Source: Penium margaritaceum (taxonomy: Eukaryota; Streptophyta; Zygnematophyceae; Desmidiales; Peniaceae). Taken from it: a stretch of DNA of 64,000 bases. Every line of letters begins with the position of its first letter. Position 1 is the stretch's first letter. The translations under genes were made by a program, and so were the position numbers. The DNA lies in the NCBI GenBank assembly GCA_023375785.1, contig SZWC01000557.1, positions 282,816 to 346,815 on the forward strand. Direction: 5' to 3'. Shown in pieces: positions 56,787 through 64,000 of the stretch. The notes beneath the pieces are model-generated. The model was not told where the DNA came from and did no database searches. It worked only from the letters and a program-made list of their open reading frames with translations.

Positions 56787-59700
56787 GTGATATGCTCCTT
56801 GTCCATTGCTGACATTTGCACAGGAAAATGATGGACTAGGCATGCACTTTTCCCTTGGAGTAAGTCCCCCAAGTCTCGTCCACATAAACAAGGCATGTAC
56901 TACTCCTTTGGAGCAAGTCCTTTAAGTTTAAACAGGATAGCACATCCAGTAAACACCACCTAGGACAACTTCTTGTGGCCAAGACGTTCCAAAGTAAGTA
57001 TTTGGATCCAGAGTTCAATGGGTCAAGTCCCAACCCAGTGACCAATCTTCTTTGTAACCAAAAAGGAGACAAGAATGTTCTAAAAGACATCTTCTCACTT
57101 TCCAATGTCCTTCTTGATGTCTGGCACCACGTGGCGGTCATAGGGAGCGCCATGTACACGAGGAGATTGACTCAGTCCAGACTGCCCCCAAAGAAGCTTG
57201 TCCAAAGGAGCCACTGCACGCGTAGGCTAGAGGCTGGCTCTACAACCATACAAACCTGTCAGTTGCCTGTCATTGAACAATGTTCTTACCTTTGAGACTC
57301 CAAACAGAGTTGTCCATCAGTTATAGATGTTTGACTTGCTCCTCCTCACTTGGGAGACCCGCAATCCTTTGCGGAGTCCTCCCTTGCCTTCATAGATTTT
57401 AGACTCCTTTTTGAGTCCTCAAGTGCCTCTGCGTGTGCCTTGATACCATTGTGTTCTTAGCACCCTTGGCACCTTGCAAACTTAGCCCAGTGTGCTGCAC
57501 ACCTCCCTCACCTTGATGTAGTGCTTTCTTGGTGCTGATCTTGGCGCTTGATGACACCACCTCTGCGCGTGCCATTCGGACCAAGCTGTTGCCGCCTACA
57601 CTACCTGCTTTGGCTTGCCCTTTGTTGCAACCAGCCTCGCGGCTTTCGTGGTGCTGCAGCTGCAACTACTCCTTAAGCCGCCGCATATGCTGCTGCTGCT
57701 GTCTTCCTGCACGTCTCAAATGTGCATGCCTCTCTCCCTTGGGGAGGGCTGCCGGTGCGGATCCTTTGATCTCGGCTCCCTTGTCGCTCTTTTCATGCAC
57801 AGTCTCCCCCTCTTTCGGAGAAGTTGGAGAACTAAGGGTCACACTCCCTTCTCCCAACCTATGCATGTTGCATGAGCGAACCACCTTGGCCGACTTTTGT
57901 TCCGGTGCACCCACTGTATGGCCTTCTGCAGCGCGGTGCTCTAGGTCCCGGTCCGCTCCTACGCCAAGCCGCCTTGGCTCACTTTCAGGGCCTGCCCTCA
58001 CGGTATCCTTAATCTGTTGCATGGTCCTCTGAGTCGCCACCGATGCCTCCTCTTGAGACTTGACGGTTCCTTTTGTACCCACCTTGTGGCCCATGTCCAC
58101 TACTTCCAGAGCCCTGAGCGCATTTTTCTCGAGTTGAGAGTGTGGTCCTTCACTGCCACTCTCTTCTTCTCAGTCCGTGAGGTTGGGCCCTGTGTACGTG
58201 ACTTGCCGGCACCCCGTGCCAACACTTGAGCGGCCACATTTTGACCCTTAAATTGCTGCCGTAGCTGCTCCCCTTCTGTTGAGGTGTGGAGCATCTTGTG
58301 CTTCCCTCGAGGACGAGCCTCCTTGCCGTCCTCGTCTTGCTGCATGGTCCTCCTTGCAGCCATCAGTGCTCCCGCATGGAGCTCGGCATCGCCCGTTTGG
58401 CCTACCTTGTGGCTCTTATTATCCATTCTTGCGGTAATGGACCCCTTTTGCCCATTAAGAGAGCAAGGCCGCCTGCCCTTGATTATCTCCCTTGGCGTGT
58501 TTGCCACTTGGACCACTTCTTTTACCTCCCTTGGAGATTGTGCACCCATCACCTGGCGACCCGTTGCATGGCGTGCCTTTTGGTCCAGATCTCCCGACTT
58601 AGCCTGGATGGTACACTCCATACCACCCATTGTACCCTTAGGTAGCCCCTTCTTGGATGTAGCTGCAACCGCTTCCTTGCTTGAAACGCTGTCCATGTCC
58701 TAGTCACTGCTCTTCCTTCTCAGGACGTCGACACAAACCGGTACACACCTCTTTAATATGCACCATGTGCCACGACACGTCCATTACCCTCCTCTTTTAG
58801 GAGACAGCCCTTCCTTGTGAGGGTCACTTCGAGTCCCTCCTTGACGAGGTGACTCACGGACAGCACCTTTGTGGCCAGGTCAGGTGCTTCAAGCCTCCTT
58901 GTTGCGGGACCCTTCTTCCTGACCGATTCATCCACCTCTTATTTGCCTCCTTGAAGTACATCACTTCCATTGTGGTGTATGGCGGCAGCCCCTGTTTTTT
59001 GGTTCACCTTTTGCTCCCCCTTGGAGGTTGTGGAGGTTGCATACCCAAGGCATGCCTCGTGGTTCTTGACCATGTCAGCTCTCGCAGCATGGAGCTGATC
59101 ACTGGTGCATGGCGTGTCGACAATTTCTTCGGCATGCCGTCCTCTCCCAAGATGCTTTCCGGACTCTACGGTTTCCGCTATGCACATTGCCTACCAATGG
59201 CCTCGCTGGCTACACTTGTAGCAGGCTCCCTCTTGGGGCGTGTTGGAGCCTCCTTGCTCCAAACACACTAGCTGCTTGCCCGCCTCAGGTTGTGCCATCT
59301 GAGCCCCATTCATGGAGCGTATGGAATTGGGAACTTCCACGTTGGTCAGCTGCCCTTCTACCGCCTCTGTGGCTAGATTCGCAGCTCCCTTTATGTAGTC
59401 CCTGCTCGAGTGGCCATCTTGGCCACACCGATGGCATTCCCTCTTCTTGCCATGGTGTGGACGTGTTCCTTCGTCCATGCAGTCTCCATGTCCTCCATGA
59501 GAGCAGACGGCAAGGGCTGATGCTGCGGACATCGTCCCTTGCTCTGCCACAGTGGTTTTGGTTCACCCGTCACACACCACTGGTGCCGCCTCTTTGAACG
59601 TCATCATTTTGTCCTGTAGATCACCATCACTGGTGATCGTAGAGGCCCAGCTGGTACAAAGGGGCAAAAGGAGCGCAACTACTTACTATTCGGAATCGAT

Positions 59701-62700
59701 AGCCCATCCCGCCTGATGACATCCGGACACTATCGATTTCACCTCTTGCGCGAGCTCCGATGGGCTGGTCTCCTCGTGACCTTGGAGGGTGAAAAGCTGT
59801 TTGATGAGGAGGATGCGTTTCTGAAGACATGACGAGAAGTGTGGTTGCAGAGCCATGCCCAAGCTTTCGTGGCCATCCTACATCCTTGGACATGCGCGCG
59901 TTGTTTTAGGCACAACGATGTTGCGATCAGAGCAAGCGCCTCATTCTTGCCCTTCTTAAAAGCCTCCACCTCCATGACCGTCGTGGACGCCGCAGGAGCT
60001 CTCTCTTCGCCTCTGACCAGCTCAAGCAGTCCCTTGTCATCATGATAGACCTCCCTGGTCCACCTCCACAACGGGAAGTCCCTCTCGTCAGGCGGGAGGA
60101 CATGTATACTACTCTCTTGCTTGGTCGTTGCCATGGCGCACGGCGGTAGCGTGAAAGATGATGAGCTCGGGTCCTTCTAGGCACGTGGGCCCATAACCCA
60201 TTTGCTGGCTCTAGTGGGTGTGCACGCACCCTCAAGGATGCCTATATCTCAATGATTCATGCTACCAAGGTTTGGGGCACCCAGTAGACATTAATGGTGA
60301 AGAGTGTGGAGCACAAGGATCACGGATGTGAGAGGGCAGAAGACGTTGTATTCAGTATATCTAAATTGAAACAGGTTTTTGTTACTTAGCATGATGAAAC
60401 TACATCAGATTCAAATAGCCTATGATCATAGCTTTCCAACACATCCAAGCAAGTCCAAACGCAGCATTAGAGCCCCTGCTATGGCCGTCAAAGCAACCTA
60501 TGGTGGAGCCGCCCACCATGCCCATGAACGGGAGTGACGGAAGGCGCTTCGATAGTGGCTTGTGGAAGCGCCCTTCCTGGCACTCCAATGTGGGCGGAAG
60601 TTCACCCTGGTCTAGGAGACCATCCACATCCCTTCCTTCATGGCCATGGTGTCTTTGGAGCCCGTTGGACCTGAACTCGGACCACCGCGGTGGAATTATC
60701 CCCTCGTCCATGGCGCAGACCCAGATTCCACCCGCCGACCACCCAACATTTGGATGGGGCTATCTTTCTGAATACTCACCCAAATTGAGCAATTCAAAGC
60801 TTGTTCCAGCATGGAAAAATCAAGGCAATCCAAATCAAAAGTCAGATCATGTGTTCAACCACTCCTCCGTAGTCTAACCAAGGAGTACAATCGACGACAC
60901 TCATGGCAACGGGCACACAATGTCAACATGTGGAACCTTAGTTCTTTGGGTGATATCATCAATTGGTTGCAATACCAAGAGCATTTGGCGTGAACCATTG
61001 TTTCCAAGCCCGTTTTCTAGACTGTCCCCTTAGGCAAGTTGACAAAGGGTTATGGGTCCACACTGACTAGTTGTAAGGCACGGTTCTGCGTACTCTTATT
61101 TCCTCCCCTTCTCAAAGCACGCTCCAGCGCCATGAGCTCCATCAGCTGCATCTACTCCATATTCTCCCTCAGCTCCAATGGTGGGTACTTGCAGTTAGCA
61201 AACAAGGGCCAAGGATAACCTCTACCCTTGGAGGTACAACCAGTTGGCCCTAACCAGAATAAGCTCTGCCCTTGGAGGTACGACCCTGGGTTTTCTCGCG
61301 TGCGTTCTTTTTTGTTTGCAGGCAATGAGTGGCTAAGGGTCAAGCAACGAATGTCCACCTTCTAAAGCAGAATGAGACAGCAGCCTACATTTGCCTGTGT
61401 CAACATAGACAAAGCAGAGAAGAAGAGAAGCAGAGAACCAAAGAAGAAGAGAAGTAGTATGACCACACCCACGATGCTCACTCTTGAAAAGGCCAACGGC
61501 GGGATGTCAAAGTTCACAATAATAGGTTTTCCCTCGTGGACATGGCAATGTGAGATTGTAATGGGGGTGCGTGGCTACTTCAAGATGTTCTTTGGAGAGG
61601 TTGAACTTGCAAAAACAAATGCTGTATGTGAAGCGTGGAATGTCAAAAATGACATGGCGCTTGCGATGCTTGTGATATAGGTGCATGAGTCATAGCATGT
61701 ACACCTCCGAGGTATCACACATGTAACAAAGGCTTCTGAGAAGCTTGCACGTGTACACGAATGAACAGCTCTTGTAAGTTGCATAATCATCCTTCAATAG
61801 CTGACTTCAATGAAAATGAGCAAGGGACATTTGACTCCGGACTTTGTATAGCTCTTTGAATGACTCCCATAGTATGTGACCAAAATGAACAAGGGAAATC
61901 GACACCAACATGGAGATCATGATCCTCCTCATGGCGCTACCTGAGAGTTTGGGTCCTTTTAATCACTTTCTTTGGCGGTTATTAAGGGGGGGATTTGACG
62001 TATGAGGCAGTGTCCCAGTATGTGCGTAACGAGGCCATGGGTCGTAGTGATAGTGCGGCTTGCATTTTAGCTTATGGTACTCAGTGCTATGGTTGTGACA
62101 ACAACTACCCTTTTGGTCAACAGATTAGCAGAAGCAATGGCGGTGGAGGAAAAGGCAATGATTATAGTGGAAAGGGTTCAAAGCGTCTTGGGAAGTGCCA
62201 TAACTGTGGCAAGCTTGGGCATTGGCCAGGGGAGTGTAGGGCTCTTGAGAAGGAACACAGAGATCATAGTGGTAGAAACAAGGCCAAAGAAAAGGGCAGA
62301 AAGGTTGACAAACATGATGGTTGAGAGCGTGCCGACAACCAAAAGAACGGCATTACTCAAGCGTGGAGCCTACGGTCTTGATTTTGGCAGAAACCACCAC
62401 TCTTCAAGGGACAAGGATGTGTTCATCTCCACTGGGGAAACCGAATGTCACTTCATGTGTTCCAGTAGCAACCTTGTCCATGCCCAAGGCGAGGGAGATG
62501 AGTTGGCCACCATCAATGTTTACGATGCTCAAAGATACTTGAAGCTAAAGAACTTTGTCTACATGACGTCTTTTGCACCAAACCTCTTGTCGGTGTCCAA
62601 AATCTCCAATCCCGATATGACTGTCATGTTCACGGAGGAGGAGGATGTGATTATCAAGAACAAGGACATCAATACCTCTTACTTCAAGGAGAATCTTTTT

Positions 62701-63155
62701 GCATAGGTCCAAAAATTTGAAGGGTTCTACATGCTTCACACAAGGGTCCTTGAGAGTACAAATGAGGGATATGCGGCGGTTGAAGAGGCAACGTTTCTAA
62801 AGCCAGATGTTGCACAATAGGCCGTCACCATGGAGGTCAACTCAGCCAACAGAGATTATGAGCTGTGGCATATGCGGTTTGGCCATGTGGCTGAGAGCAC
62901 ATTGCAAGCAATGCATTAACACGAAGTGGTTCATGAGATGGAGGGATGCAAATTCAATGATAAGGGAAAGCACAGAAGCTGTGTGAGCCATGCTTACAGG
63001 GCAAGGCAACAAGAAAGTCCTTTGACTGTAATGGGCAACGTGCAGCAACAACCTGAGACCATTCCACACTCCTTTGAGTGGCGCCAACAAATGAATTTTT
63101 ACCTTCATCTATGACCACAGTTGCAAGATGTGGATGTACCTCTTTAAGACAAAGA
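56787..63155 (+). mobile_element. Copy 2: element B2 with nested E
   Basis: LTR-B 5' part 56,787-57,325; antisense E 57,326-60,928; LTR-B end; PBS near 61,046; gag from 61,458 with knuckle KCHNCGKLGHWPGECR (about 62,190-62,240); protease about 62,360-62,600 (LDFGRNHHSSRDK, then YMTSFAPNLLSVSKIS); pre-integrase about 62,860; integrase start to 63,155. The 62,074-62,706 stretch is one of the longest open frames in the window. Confidence 0.8.
57326..60928 (-). mobile_element. Copy 2: element E, with longer charged region
   Basis: LTR-E 60,203-60,928, PBS 60,185-60,200, gag from 60,134 (MATTKQESSIHVLPPDERDF), knuckles CHRCGQDGHSSRDY and CYKCSQRGHW (59,191-59,550), protease 58,753-59,187, then a long charged region 57,399-58,696. 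The last has two copies of a motif around HKVG and RTMQQ. The element is truncated at 57,326 at the same point as copy 1. Confidence 0.75.
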
Positions 63156-63900
63156 TGTTCAAAAAGGAGCATCCGCGTTAGTTTAAGGTCCACGAGAACA
63201 AATGATTTCATGGATCGTCAACCAGCCTTCACCATTGGAAAGATCCGATGGCAATACGTCCACGGCCTAAGTTTTTGGCTGATCCAATAGTCAGCTTGAG
63301 AGATACAAACTTTCGAAGTATTTGGGTTCATCGACCGCCAGTGTCTAGATGACCACGGGTGATGGCTCTATGCCTTAGCCTAAGAAAAGAAAAGGGACAA
63401 GAAGTCCAGGGTCAATATCTCATGGAAGAAATATCCAAAATGGTCCTAGATTCTTGGATTGCCTTTTGAGAGTGTGCTCGCTTGGAGAAGGTACATTCTT
63501 TACTTTTTAGGTGAGGTAAGATACTTGTGTGCTAGTCATGGACACATGGTGATTCGCCATGGAAGTTTGTGTTATGTGACCACTAGGAGTATCCCATGAG
63601 AGAATTTTCTAGCTATCTAAGCTATGTGTAAGTGGTCATCCCGATTGCTAGGTTGATTTCCTTTCTTGTGTGAGATTACGGACTTTAGTGTATGAGCCTT
63701 AGTGTCAATGGCTAGGTTTGGTTTATGAGAGGACTGACTTACCAAAGCTCTAGCTCTATATGTACTCCATGGTTTTGAGTGATTCAACATCGATACTTTA
63801 GCACAACTGATGTCCTTTGAGTCATACTTGTTTGATGCTCCAATGCTCCCTCTCTCCTCTCATTCTAACACTTGGTATGAGATTGACCCTCTGCCACTTT
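63156..63900 (+). mobile_element. Copy 2: start of A1 (LTR-A, PBS)
   Basis: LTR-A 63,156-63,870, 715 bp, PBS TGGTATGAGATT at 63,873. The sequence agrees with copy 1 through CTCTGCCACTTT and then switches to a new LTR. Confidence 0.85.
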
Positions 63901-64000
63901 TGTTGGAAAGGGAGCCATCCGGTTCAATTTCAGGTCCACAGGAGCAAGTTCCAGGAAAGTACCAGATGCCTGCTCCGATCGCAAATCCGACTTCACCATT
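63901..64000 (+). repeat. New LTR-A-type insertion, truncated by window end
   Basis: TGTTGGAAAGGGAGCCATCC at 63,901 matches the start of LTR-A, and CACAGGAGCAAGTTCCAGGA and the following bases match blocks seen in LTR-A copies at 4,730-4,800 and (antisense) 44,200-44,270. It begins at a TG dinucleotide exactly where copy 2 departs from copy 1, as expected for an insertion after the duplication. Confidence 0.75.

Larger units (their letters stand above)
46637..63900 (+). repeat. Segmental duplication, copy 2 (visible part)
   Basis: Same content and order as 11,637-28,920. The left edge joins A2 sequence to the middle of the B-host protease at about 46,637. The right edge, 63,900, is where an LTR starting TGTTGG interrupts, so the homology may resume outside the window. 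It carries two deletions relative to copy 1 and retains about 1.04 kb that copy 1 lacks. The positional offset is 35,008 at the left edge. Confidence 0.95.

Overview
The window is a gene desert made almost entirely of old Ty1/copia LTR retrotransposons, stacked inside one another on both strands. A possible gypsy-like LTR lies near the left edge. I found no convincing host protein gene, rRNA, free-standing tRNA or CRISPR array. The organism is most likely a plant with a repeat-rich genome. The elements are plant-type copia, and three families carry a primer-binding site complementary to the anticodon arm of initiator tRNA-Met in its plant form (GUGGG..CCCAC). I cannot name the species.

I separate five copia families by LTR sequence; the letters are my own labels. 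Family A has an LTR of about 715 bp starting TGTTGG, and a conventional PBS against the 3' end of tRNAi-Met. Family B has an LTR of about 750 bp starting TGTTGACC. Family D has an LTR of about 650 bp. Family E has an LTR of about 725 bp starting TGTTGACAT. B, D and E place a half-tRNA (anticodon-arm) PBS just after the LTR. Family F has an LTR of about 700 bp, TGTTGG..CCAACA, and is present only as a 3' fragment. The LTRs of B, D and F each contain a tRNA-like module with A-box and B-box sequence.

Layout: 1-2,790 is unassigned sequence around a gypsy-like LTR. 2,795-4,714 holds A and B fragments. 4,715-10,116 is a nearly full-length A element (A0). 10,117-21,736 is a B element split by antisense D1 (12,169-18,642), which itself holds a hAT-like MITE. 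21,737-22,846 is an A fragment. 22,847-28,177 is element B2, whose 5' LTR is split by antisense E. 28,178-43,549 is element A1, split by D2 (31,048-37,510, target duplication GGAAA, with its own MITE) and by B4 (37,601 to about 42,880, with a solo B LTR inside its LTR and a reversed F fragment inside its body). 43,550-46,636 is antisense A2.

From 46,637 to 63,900 the sequence repeats 11,637-28,920 in the same orientation at roughly 96-98.5% identity. At 63,901 a further A-type LTR begins exactly where the two copies part. I read this as the start of a second copy of a ~35 kb tandem unit (11,637-46,636) that continues past the window. The nested insertions are shared by both copies, so they predate the duplication. 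The paired LTRs of D1 and D2 differ at roughly one site in five or six, so those insertions are much older than the duplication. All coding remnants are treated as fossils.
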